Assembly: GCA_030142905.1 (NCBI GenBank)
Contig: JASJOG010000043.1
Span: 370,001 to 434,000 of the forward strand
Direction of reading: 5' to 3'
DNA length: 64,000 nt
Source: Heliopora coerulea
Lineage: Eukaryota > Cnidaria > Anthozoa > Scleralcyonacea > Helioporidae
Below are positions 46,236 through 56,367 of the stretch, piece after piece. Positions within the stretch are counted from its first letter, which is position 1, and each line of letters begins with the position of its first letter. The notes below the pieces were generated by a model. That model did not search any database and was not told the origin of the DNA. It saw only the letters and a program-made list of their open reading frames with translations. Both the position numbers and the translations under genes were made by a program.

Positions 46236-49138
46236 GCTTTTTACATTATTTATGAATGTCTGCGCAGTATTCTGTTCTCATGTCAGACAATTTAATATGT
46301 TTCATACGTCCAACAGCTGTCTGATTTAATAACCTGAATTAAGCTAGTCGAAGTTAAATGTGACTTATAAGATGGCCTTGAAGAGGGCTCAGCTCTGGTT
46401 ATAACATTGATTTGGAAAAGTAACGGCGTGAAAAACGTGGTAGTTGTTGACCAGCAGTTTCCAGGGAGTTTGGAAAACATTTGAGAGACTCTCAAAATTT
46501 CCGGCTCAGCTGACTGATCGGGTGGTCAACACGAAAGCTACGGACACATGAACGATAATGTGAATCATTAGAAAATAAACTGTGACGTCAGTGGCGTATT
46601 TAGAGAGAGGCATGGTGCCAAGCTCCTCTCTCGCTTTCTGTTTTGCATTAGTATTTCCACATACGTAACGATGACATAGTTACTGGAAGAGATCTCACCT
46701 GTAGAATGAGTCGCAAACTCTAACCAATGTCAGCGTAGTTTCAATTGACTGATGCAGCCCTTATGGTTGGCTACTCACTCCACTGTGCAATGCATCCTTG
46801 GCAGTCCTACAGAGAGCAACAGACACGACATATTGAGCAGTTTAAAAGGGCTTAAAGCGAGCTTAAACAAAACCGATCATTCCAAACAGCCAAACGACAA
46901 ATACTGAGAACTTCATGAAAAAATAAGGTGAAACAGTTTGTTTACGGAGGTAACTCACTGAAGACGTAAAAAAGGACATTCTTTCATTACTTTAACCGAA
47001 TTTGCTACCTTTTGGAACTTAAATGACGTTTTAAGTGACAAACAGAGAATAACCAGCATGAAACAGAAACGAAGTGAACAAATGAACCAATTGACTTTTG
47101 ATAACTTTAACAGTTCTTCAGAGTTTCGAATGTCGTGAAATGCTTTAAGATTACCAGTCTTTGGTCATAGGTTTGTCGGTACACATGTCAATTGGAGCCT
47201 GTTGTAATACTTTAAGTTAGGAAACAAACAACCTGATGACCTTTTGAATTTAATAACATGAAAAGGAAAGCACGACCTAACACAAGTATTTCCGGCGTTT
47301 TGTCTTCTAATTGTGTGAAAACATGTCAGAGGCAAACCGCATGATAAACATGCAAAGAGATTCATTCTCGAAATAACAGGTTTATTTTAAGATTAATAAC
47401 AAGGGATGCTGCAAAATGATATTCACGCATATGCCATGAACATACACGCGAGACAGTTTCTTGCTGGGGGTTAAATTGCTAATTTGTACAATATAAGTTC
47501 TCTTGGGAAGAAAACATGCCGTTGACTTTAATGGTTGGATTCAAAATCAAGCCTGCGTCCGCAAGGTCTTCGAGTCATGTCAAAAGAGCCACGTCTGACG
47601 TACACCTTTACAATTCAGTATGTTACTGCAACTATCTTTGAGTAAAAATCGTTGAAATACAGCATGTTAGTGACAAGAATTTCTTATACAACGTGTGCCA
47701 CATTTTACATTTTCGCCAAAACTCGTCTCTTGATGCGCCGCCTTTAAAGCAAGCGTTACATGTTTAAAAAATAGCACACAGGTCATCATGAGCAGGTTCG
47801 GAATTCCTTCCAGGGGATGAGTCACGAAATTGGCACATTCAAGCCATGTGACCGTGGCAATGCCATCAATTTCGAACTCCCCAGCCATTCCTTTCTTTAA
47901 TGCTCAATAACTTCCTGTTTCGATTAAGTTCTTGGTAAAAGTAGGGTCGGAAGACTTGATAGTTTTATTAATATCATTCAAAAACGCTCTTTGTTGTCGT
48001 CTCCACACATGCAATAATTGCATCATGCATGATCAATTACTGTCCACCTAACAAATTTCAGGACGACACTGACATGGGCCAAAAAGAGAAACAAGTGTTG
48101 TTGTTGTGGTAGTTTCCCAAGAAGCATTTTGGTCATCCTTCACAGTCCACATGGCGTGACACCAGACACTCAGAGATCGTCAGGAACGAGTGGTCAAAAT
48201 TTCAATTGCAGTGAGAAATTTAAAGTAGAAAAACAATACCACGCTAATAATTCCAATTATTCTTTTTAAATTCGCTTGACAAAATTAGGACTTGGGAAAC
48301 TAAGGGTGGGATAGTGACGTGGTATCACGCCTCCAAAAAGCGCTTTTTAACAAATCGGAGTGGGGGCGATACAGGAATGGCAGCAGGCGTAAAATCATTA
48401 CTAGGCAAAATAAGGCTAAGAGGTCTTCCGAAACGACTACATAATAGCAGAAAGCCGCTCAAAACTGTACCAGCCAAAACTCTTGATTTTTCACCATAGC
48501 GGTCGTCGTTTGACAGCCAAGAGAAACTGATGTAAAAATCTGATGCAACAGCAATTCTTTGTTATGTAGTCACGGCAAATACAGCTCCAGTTGTAATGCT
48601 GATACGAAAGTTTTATAACCGAGGGTAGCATAGAAAATGTCTTAATATCGACGTTCTCTGTCTATCATTACTTTGTACAGCGAAATGGATGTTTAACGGA
48701 CGAATCTGAGATATCTGGTCTCCTGAAGGCTAAAGTGGTAATCGAGAAAAGGGGTGTGAAGAAGGAGGGGCAATCCTTACACGGATCTGACAGCATTCCC
48801 GCCACGTCAACTTTTTTAATAAAGATACTTACGATATGCACGTGATTGTGTTTTGTTTTTTAATAATACGTTCTCGAAGGAGCTACACTTCAAAGGGCCT
48901 TTTGCACACAGCCCAAAACTTCATTTATAATTAGGCACTTGTTCAATTCTTTAATTTATCCAAAATTTACTCTTCCCCACAGGACAAAGTGGATGAAGCC
49001 GAAACGCCAAACGAAGAAATATTCTAGCAGTGGCTTCACAGACGACGGAAGTAAATTTTGCTCCCACTAGGATGGTTGAGCTCTACACGAGGTGATTGGC
49101 CGTCAAGAGTTGGCTGCTGACCCGAGGACCGATCGTGT

Positions 49139-49144
49139 TATAAA
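49139..49144 (+). promoter_or_regulatory. TATA box candidate of the LRR/TSP1/trypsin gene
   Basis: TATAAA 69 bp upstream of the start codon. A transcript starting about 30 bp downstream would have a 5' UTR of roughly 43 nt. This suits a single-exon gene, but an upstream noncoding exon cannot be excluded. Confidence 0.35.
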
Positions 49145-49212
49145 CTCTTTGTCAAAACAATTACGTTCAGAACATTGTGTCGACAGATTGCCGAAGTATA
49201 GTGTTTCCGGAA

Positions 49213-52200
49213 ATGTTTCGTTCGCGTCACTATCTCGTCGTGTGGGCTCTCGTTCTAGCTAACATCGTTTACACATCGCGAAGTTCGCAAGAAGTATGGA
49301 ATCCAGCTCAATGCCCAAAGCTCTGTGTGTGTCGACTCGAAAACTCCGCGAAAAGAGTTTACTGCGACATACGAAACAAACAAGACTTGACGGCCGTACC
49401 AGCCAACTTTCCTGTCGATTCAGAGTTTATCTCTCTCGGTGGAAACCGTATTTCAACCATTCCCGTCGGGGCCTTCTCAAATTTGCGACAACTGCGCTAC
49501 CTGAATCTACCTTCGAACGGACTTCACAGTTTACCAAGGAATGTGTTCAGGGGCTTAAGGAGTTTGGAGACCTTAAACTTGGCAAACAACCGATTAAACA
49601 TTCTACCTTCGGGGTTATTTAAAGGTCTCTCCTCATTACGAAACCTTTATCTCGATGGCAACGTAATAGAGAATCTTCCTAATGATTTCTTTGTAGGGTT
49701 GACGTCGCTCAAACGACTGTTTTTACACAGAAACAAACTTCAGACCTTTCCCGAACGAGCGTTGGGTTTTCGTTTGGAGTTCAGAGACCTAAGAATTAAT
49801 CACAACAAGCTCACGACCATAACGCCAGCTACGTTACGGAACTATACCTCTCTCGTGACACTTACGTTAAGCCACAATGCCATTCGTCAAGTCCACAACG
49901 GCTCGTTTAACCAAATGGCTACTTTGAAACAGCTCAAATTAAACGACAACAACATCAGCACCCTGCCGAGAGGGTTATTCCGAGGCATGAAATCGCTTAG
50001 CTTGCTGTCTCTTTACAACAATCCGTTTGAATGTACATGTGGTTTGAAATGGTTGAAACATTGGATTCTGCGAAATAAGAGAACGGTTACCGTTTTTCAC
50101 AGCGACCGGATTATTTGCCACGGGCCATTGAGGCTTAGAGATAAAGCTTTGATTACTGTGAAGGACGAGGAATTCGGTTGTAAGAGAGAACAATGGACGC
50201 AGTGGTCGTCTTGGTCAAATTGTTCGAAGCCATGTGGCATCGGTAGGCAAAGTCGAACCCGTGATTGCATAGGAGAGTACGGCCGTACAAAATGTGAAGG
50301 GTTTACGAAGAACTGGCGTGTATGTAACACACACAGCTGCGAATCGCAGTGGAGCGAATGGGGCAGCTGGTCACCGTGCAGTGTCACTTGTTCGTTTGGA
50401 CACCAAAGGAGAAGTCGTGAAACAAAGTGCGAACGTTCGCCATGCCAAAAACAAATTGAGTCCGTAGTAAGAGTATGCGTCCGCGGAAAGTGCCCAAGTT
50501 ACTCTGAGTGGTCATCTTGGTCGATGTGTGATGCAGTTTGCGGTTTAGGTCGTCAAAAAAGGAGTCGGATATGTTCGAGTTCACGAAGAGGCCGTCCTTG
50601 TTCAGGACCTGAAGTCGACATAAGGGAATGTAAGATAAGAGAGTGCGCTGAGTGGACAGCTTGGAGTGAGTGGTCAGCTTGCAGCAAGAGCTGTTCTCAG
50701 GGTATGCAGTCAAGGATGAGGGACTGCATTGTGGTGTTTGGCACGAAGAAAGAATGCTCTGGAAATGGAACAGACGAACGTCGGTGCAGCTTGAGAGAAT
50801 GTCCAGTGGACGGTGGTTGGTCTCCTTGGCAGTCATGGAGCAGCTGCAGTAAGACCTGCGGCCTTGGTTTCAAGATGAAGCAAAGGAACTGCTCAAGTCC
50901 AGCACCACAACATGGAGGAGCTTCCTGCAAAGGATCAAATGTCGAAGTAACCCAATGTGTTCAAAGTGTCTGTGTAGACAGTGACCTGAGTGAGTTTACC
51001 CCCTGGTCTGATTGGAGCAAGTGTTCCGCCCAGTGCGGTAAAGGAATCCAAGTGAGATCGCGGTCTTGCACCAAGTTAGATCCAGTGTCTGGTATTGGTA
51101 TGTGCCTCGGAAACCGTGAAGCTTTCCGTGAGTGTCAGATGCATCAATGCAACACCGAAGGATTCTGGGGCAAATGGTCAACATGGAGTGAATGCTGGGG
51201 GAACTGCAACGTTGGACAAAGATTTCGTTCACGAACTTGTGTAGGCAGACATGGTTTTAGCGGCTACAGGTGCACAAACAACCAGACCTACGAGTTCCAG
51301 AGGGAATCTTGTCAGCCTACTTCATGTAGTTACAAACCAGTGTGGTCAACCTGGAGTAACTGGTCTGAATGTTCAAAAACTTGTGGCAAGGGGACAAGAA
51401 GACGAAAACGATTTTGTCTCACCAGGGCTATTGGACAGGAATGTTGGGGGCATTATGAAAGCAAAGACCATTGCAACACTTTTCCTTGTCCTGTCCATGG
51501 TGGTTGGAGTGCTTGGTCCGATTGGGGTGAATGCAACAGACCATGTGGAGGTGGAATACAACAAAGAAATCGCACATGCACCAACCCTACACCTCATTAC
51601 GACGGCCGTGAATGTGTGGGTGACAAGTTTCAAATAATTGCATGTGGTTTATCCGGTTGTCCAGGTACAAACGTGCAGTCTGATGGGTTGCCACAGTTAC
51701 CACCAACTCCAATTACCCTGGAATCTCCCAAGGATTGCCCTAAACCACAGACACCAAAGAATGGAAAATATGTTCTCAGGAAACAGCGTGATGAGTATAA
51801 GTATTTGGAATACAGGTGCAATGAATTTTTTCGTAACCGTGGACTGAGCACTTTTCGGCACTGCATGAGCACTGGGGAATGGTCAGGGATGGAAGCAGAT
51901 TGTGTTCTAGACTGTGGAGAGATAGGAAAAAATGCCTCAAATAAAAAAAGGCTGGTAAAAGATGACAGTATCAAATCACTGAAAGAATCATGGCCCTGGC
52001 AAGCAGCTATAGAGGTATACCAGCGTGGAGTTATTTGTGGTGGATCCCTTGTAGGTGACGAGTGGATTGTCACAGCAGCACACTGTGTACTGAAAGCAAG
52101 AACAAAAACAAAGCATCAAAGGATAAGGGTTTATTTGGGCACGTATGATTTGGAACAGCAGAGCCACAACAGACCTGAAATGCAAGTTATCCCAGTTTCA

Positions 52201-52704
52201 GAAGTGCACTATCATGAAGACTTTGGTTGGACGGTTTACGACTCAGACATTGCTGTTTTGAAGCTTGAGAGAAAGGTACAGATTACATCAAGTGTGCATC
52301 CTGTATGCCTGCCTAAGAGCAGAAGGAGAAAGCAGCTGCTCAGAGCTGGGAATATGGGTATTATGGTTGGATGGGGATCTGAAGAGAACCCACATTACTT
52401 AAGACAAATCCCACTGCCAGTAGTGGATCACAGTACTTGCCAAAAATCATACAGTAGAAAAGGTTGGAAAGTGACCAAAAATATGCTCTGTGCTGGCTAC
52501 AAATCAAAGCGGCGCGACACTTGCAAGAGGGATAGTGGTGGAGGCTTACTCTTCCTGGACAAAAAAGGACACAAGGCTAGGTGGGTTTTGGGTGGTATTG
52601 TAAGCTGGGGTAATCCTGCTTGTGGTCAGCCAGGAAAGTATAGTGTGTTTACAAATGTTGCGAGACACATAAACTGGATAACTAGTAAGATAGAAGGGAC
52701 GTGA
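49213..52704 (+). CDS. Secreted LRR / TSP1 (x9) / sushi / trypsin-like serine protease, 1163 aa
   Basis: An uninterrupted frame; the ATG at 49213 (MFRSRHYLVVWALVLANIVY) gives a good signal peptide. Domains in order: LRRNT (CPKLCVC, about 35-55), eight or nine leucine-rich repeats (to about 270), LRRCT (NPFECTCGLKWLKHW, to about 320), nine thrombospondin type-1 repeats (about 326-817; each W..WS.WS.CS..CG.G...R.R.C), a sushi/CCP domain (about 841-900) and a trypsin domain (about 900-1160). The triad is present: His957 in TAAHC, Asp1012 in DSDIAVLKL and Ser1108 in CKRDSGGG. Asp1102 at position 189 predicts cleavage after Lys/Arg. Oddities: Arg1106 replaces the conserved Gly193, and the activation site is KR-LVKD instead of R-IVGG. 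No intron interrupts 3.5 kb. The mosaic suggests an extracellular adhesion, matrix or immune-type protease. The exact role is unknown. Confidence 0.95.
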   Translation: MFRSRHYLVVWALVLANIVYTSRSSQEVWNPAQCPKLCVCRLENSAKRVYCDIRNKQDLTAVPANFPVDSEFISLGGNRISTIPVGAFSNLRQLRYLNLPSNGLHSLPRNVFRGLRSLETLNLANNRLNILPSGLFKGLSSLRNLYLDGNVIENLPNDFFVGLTSLKRLFLHRNKLQTFPERALGFRLEFRDLRINHNKLTTITPATLRNYTSLVTLTLSHNAIRQVHNGSFNQMATLKQLKLNDNNISTLPRGLFRGMKSLSLLSLYNNPFECTCGLKWLKHWILRNKRTVTVFHSDRIICHGPLRLRDKALITVKDEEFGCKREQWTQWSSWSNCSKPCGIGRQSRTRDCIGEYGRTKCEGFTKNWRVCNTHSCESQWSEWGSWSPCSVTCSFGHQRRSRETKCERSPCQKQIESVVRVCVRGKCPSYSEWSSWSMCDAVCGLGRQKRSRICSSSRRGRPCSGPEVDIRECKIRECAEWTAWSEWSACSKSCSQGMQSRMRDCIVVFGTKKECSGNGTDERRCSLRECPVDGGWSPWQSWSSCSKTCGLGFKMKQRNCSSPAPQHGGASCKGSNVEVTQCVQSVCVDSDLSEFTPWSDWSKCSAQCGKGIQVRSRSCTKLDPVSGIGMCLGNREAFRECQMHQCNTEGFWGKWSTWSECWGNCNVGQRFRSRTCVGRHGFSGYRCTNNQTYEFQRESCQPTSCSYKPVWSTWSNWSECSKTCGKGTRRRKRFCLTRAIGQECWGHYESKDHCNTFPCPVHGGWSAWSDWGECNRPCGGGIQQRNRTCTNPTPHYDGRECVGDKFQIIACGLSGCPGTNVQSDGLPQLPPTPITLESPKDCPKPQTPKNGKYVLRKQRDEYKYLEYRCNEFFRNRGLSTFRHCMSTGEWSGMEADCVLDCGEIGKNASNKKRLVKDDSIKSLKESWPWQAAIEVYQRGVICGGSLVGDEWIVTAAHCVLKARTKTKHQRIRVYLGTYDLEQQSHNRPEMQVIPVSEVHYHEDFGWTVYDSDIAVLKLERKVQITSSVHPVCLPKSRRRKQLLRAGNMGIMVGWGSEENPHYLRQIPLPVVDHSTCQKSYSRKGWKVTKNMLCAGYKSKRRDTCKRDSGGGLLFLDKKGHKARWVLGGIVSWGNPACGQPGKYSVFTNVARHINWITSKIEGT

Positions 52705-55700
52705 CAAAATAATTGCATGACAAGTAGATTAGAAAACGCTATGAGTATGAAATCATTTCCAATAATGGTCATTCAGGTTGTAACCCTCCATGACCCATGA
52801 GCTCATACCTTCAACACAAGACCAACGTTAAGCAACAATTTTGCTCTATACTGAATTCCAAGTTGCAATCTTGAAAGCATGTTGATAGTCTTTAAAGTTC
52901 ACACATTTGAATTACCCAGACACCTTAGTATAATTCATTTTCCATGCTTTAAGCTCGCTATACTTTACTTGCCATGTGTGACACCAACACCTTACTCCTT
53001 CCATTTATTGGTTCTCAAGATATTTCCCAAAGTGGTATATTACAGTAAATAAATTTATACTCCATTGTTATAAACTGATTTTCCTAGTAATCAAATACTG
53101 TGTAGGTCTTGAATCATTATGACATACAATATTTATGAAGAAGGTATGTCTAATGCTATGCTAAGAATATTTAAAACCTCCAGGGTTAAAAAGGGAAAAA
53201 AAAACACATTGCCTGGAAATGCAATATGGAACCATCAACATTAACTGTTGTTGACAATATTTGCTTCATGCACAGTTTATGGAGTTAAAAGCTAAAAACA
53301 TGGTTGATTCCTGTAAAAAATTATAAGCAATATTTATCAAACAAAAACCTAAAGATACTTGATCAGAAATTGATTTCTTTTAGCTTTGAACCTTCTTATG
53401 CTGGATTGACATGACAAAAATACTTTTATATACACTCAGCCAATTTCTAGTTTCAGATTTGCAGTGTGGTTTGAATAATGATGTGCGATAATGATAATAA
53501 TATGTCATGCTGGACAAAATAAAAAAAAATTCCTATCCAAGGGACTGTCTAAATCAGTACTCAAAATTCTTCATTTAGAGTAAGTCATTTGTATGGACAC
53601 AGGAAAGCTGAGAGTTGAGATTCAGACTTAGGACTCACCAGTTATGTGCAAACAGCAAAACAAACCTGGTACCGAAAATTCTTTGGAAATCTTAATTTTA
53701 CTTTTTTTTTGTTTTGATGTACAAAAGCATGTGATTCTATTGAGCTTGGAAACATCCACAATTTTAAACTCAAAGCTTATAGTTCTATTGCAACTAAATT
53801 CTCTCTTAAAGATTGAAATAAAATATTCAATGATTTTTATTGTTTTACTGGTCAAGCACATCATAAGTAAAGTGATTATTGCATGGACAGTACTGCAATT
53901 GTTGCAAGCAATAAGAGAATCTATTTTGCAAGTCATCGTTATCAATTACACTAACAAACATTTTCACATTTTAACTTCCAACTTCTTTTTCTTAATGTTA
54001 AACAAAAAGAATTGAAGTTCAAAGGTGAAATTGGACTTGTATTTACTGTTATTCACTCATGTAAATGCATGCAAATATAATGTACAGAATATGCTAATTG
54101 CTAACCAGACATCACACTTTAATGAGTAGAATTGTCTGGCACAAGTCATGTGAAAATAATCACAGGCTAATGCAAACTGGAAGCAAATAACTGTGGAGTA
54201 ATAATGAGTACAGTATTAATAATAATGTACAACTGTTTAGTATAATATTTGTGATATTTTCTTGCAAGACAGGATATTGGCAAGTCCTCAATACATACCA
54301 TACTCAAATGTAAAAATAGAAACATTCATTCTTGTTATAAAAGTTATATTCCATTATACCAATTTGTTGTCACTTGCCATTATTACATTATTATTATAGA
54401 GTAAACATTATCAAGTACTGAATGATAGCACTGAATATCAATACTGTTAAAAACTCAAAGTTCAAAAGTATGAAGTGGATTTAAAGAGATACAAGTTATT
54501 GGACAGCATGATGTATTTCATTATGTAACTTCAGGGTTTGAATTATGGTAACAGCAGCCAAGCCAGCAAATGTTACCTGACTATGAACCATTTTAGGGTT
54601 TACAGTAAATTTCAGACAGGCTGCAATTTTTTTTGACCAGTAAAGATAAATGTTTGGTTTGTACAGTGTTTTGTATAGTTCAAGAAATACAGTAATCACT
54701 GGTCATTAATGGCAGGAACGTAACTCTTAACTTGGAGCATTTATTATTGGAGTATTATATAATATTAACATAAGCATAAGCCTCCAACATAAACAAAACC
54801 CCTTTGCAATAGTCATATAAATTTGGAATATGACTTGGCAAACACTCCCAGTCTTACTGGTGAAAACATCCAAAATTAGTATACTGAACATAGTTATTTA
54901 TGAATAAAAAGGATTCAGGAATGGGTTGGAATAAACACATAACACCATGCCCCTGAATATCAGTATACAGCTTCTCTCTAAACATGAGGGGACTCACCCA
55001 ATTCATTTGCAATGATGGGATACATTATTCAGATCCTGTAATTTTGAAAGGTGTTTCCATTAGCATGCATTGATTGTAGGTGATCACCCAGGTAAGGTTA
55101 GGTAATCTTGTGAAAAACTGTTAGTCACTGATGTTTGTACAGGTTCAATAGCAGTTTGACTTTAAGAAACCACCACTGAAGCTCTTTGACAAGACAACAG
55201 TAGCTTACAGAAACTTATTTACTTAGAAACAACATATTCAAAGAAAAAAAACAGAATCAAATAAATATTTGTATAAAAATGGAGGCTAGCTATATGGAAG
55301 CTTTACATGTTTGTTTTGTATTTAATATCATTGAGATAAAAAGGTGTCAAAAATTTCTAATTGATAACCAGGGAGAAATAGTGCCAAACATACCTCTTAA
55401 TTGTACAGTATTTCTACCACAAAACATTCCCTTGACTGTTTATAATATTCCCCTCAGAACATAAGAGAATACTTTTTTCAACAACAAATTTCAGCTACCC
55501 TTAAGTGGTATAACCTACAAAGAAACTGAAAGAGTTACAACAGGACCTGTTTAAGCCCAGATGAAGCCCCATTCAAACCTACAGATGAGAAGTTTTAGAT
55601 TTCCTGCCAACAGTGGTTGATATTATGCTTTTAGCATGTCACCAGTCAGTTATTGCATGACATTTAATTCACGTATCTCAAGAACAGCCTTAGTTGGTCA

Positions 55701-56367
55701 GCCCCTCTGCTGCTAAATGAAACCATCAAGCATTAGCCATAATAAAATAAGAGCTATCTTACATAAGAATGGGTTAAATTCACTACACCCTGAAAATTCA
55801 CTTGGGAATTTGCACAAGTTGATAGCTCAATGATGTTTCACTTCACAAGTCAGATGATTCTTATTTAACAAGTATTTATAGAAAGCCAACATTTCCTAGT
55901 AAATATTAAATGTATTGATTATTCGGATCTGTCCATTCCTCACGAGGCACACACGTGACCAGAGAATTTCCATAAAATGCGATTCTGTATTAAATAGTAG
56001 TTGAATAACGCAACAAAACAGTTCTCAAAACTCTCAACTATTCTTGGAATTATACGACTGGCATTCACAGTAAACAAACTCACCTTACTTTTTTCACTAA
56101 AAGCTGAGGGAAAAACACCCAAAAAATGAAATTTACCTTGAGCACAAGGCCAACCGAAATACACTGTAAGCCCGTTTTATTTTAAGGTATTAAACTTATT
56201 GGATTGAAAAGGCGACAAAGCAGCCAGAAATGGACAGGGAAAAGGCCAAAAATGTGAGAAATTTTAAATTACTTACCTAAAAATTCAAAGCTTTCTCAAA
56301 GAGCGCCAAAGCACGTCAAAATTATTAAATCAACTAGTGCCCAGACTCTCACAGACTCTAACGGACA
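52705..56367. other. 3' flank of the protease gene and intergenic region
   Basis: Begins with the probable 3' UTR (AATAAA at 53048-53053, about 345 nt after the stop). The rest, to the NRBF2 gene, is strongly AT-rich with short open frames and no recognised feature. Confidence 0.55.
53048..53053 (+). terminator. Poly(A) signal candidate of the protease gene
   Basis: AATAAA (in AGTAAATAAATTT) about 345 nt downstream of the TGA. It is the first canonical signal found by eye after the stop, but the region is AT-rich, so chance occurrence is possible. Confidence 0.4.

Larger units (their letters stand above)
43583..49212. other. Repeat-rich region upstream of the LRR/TSP1/trypsin gene
   Basis: No gene is supported. 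It contains the second SINE copy, a perfect hairpin, a tandem 250-bp duplication plus a diverged third copy, a foldback, a hammerhead-like repeat and, at the right end, the probable core promoter of the next gene. A strong acceptor-like CTTCCCCACAG at about 48971-48982 is followed by 14 open codons and a TAG; it might be a 5' UTR exon edge. From 46500 to 48900 I see nothing else. Confidence 0.45.

Noticed and set aside
47667..47888. 73-aa minus-strand frame with ATG
   Set aside because: No signal peptide, splice context or family; within chance length.
48971..49025. Acceptor-like CTTCCCCACAG followed by 14 codons and TAG
   Set aside because: The splice signal is good, but no upstream exon in frame was found and the peptide is too short to recognise; it could be a 5' UTR exon edge of the protease gene.
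49177..49212. 12 codons before MFRSRHY in frame with the protease gene
   Set aside because: They begin with GTG, contain no ATG, and the signal peptide starts naturally at the ATG at 49213.
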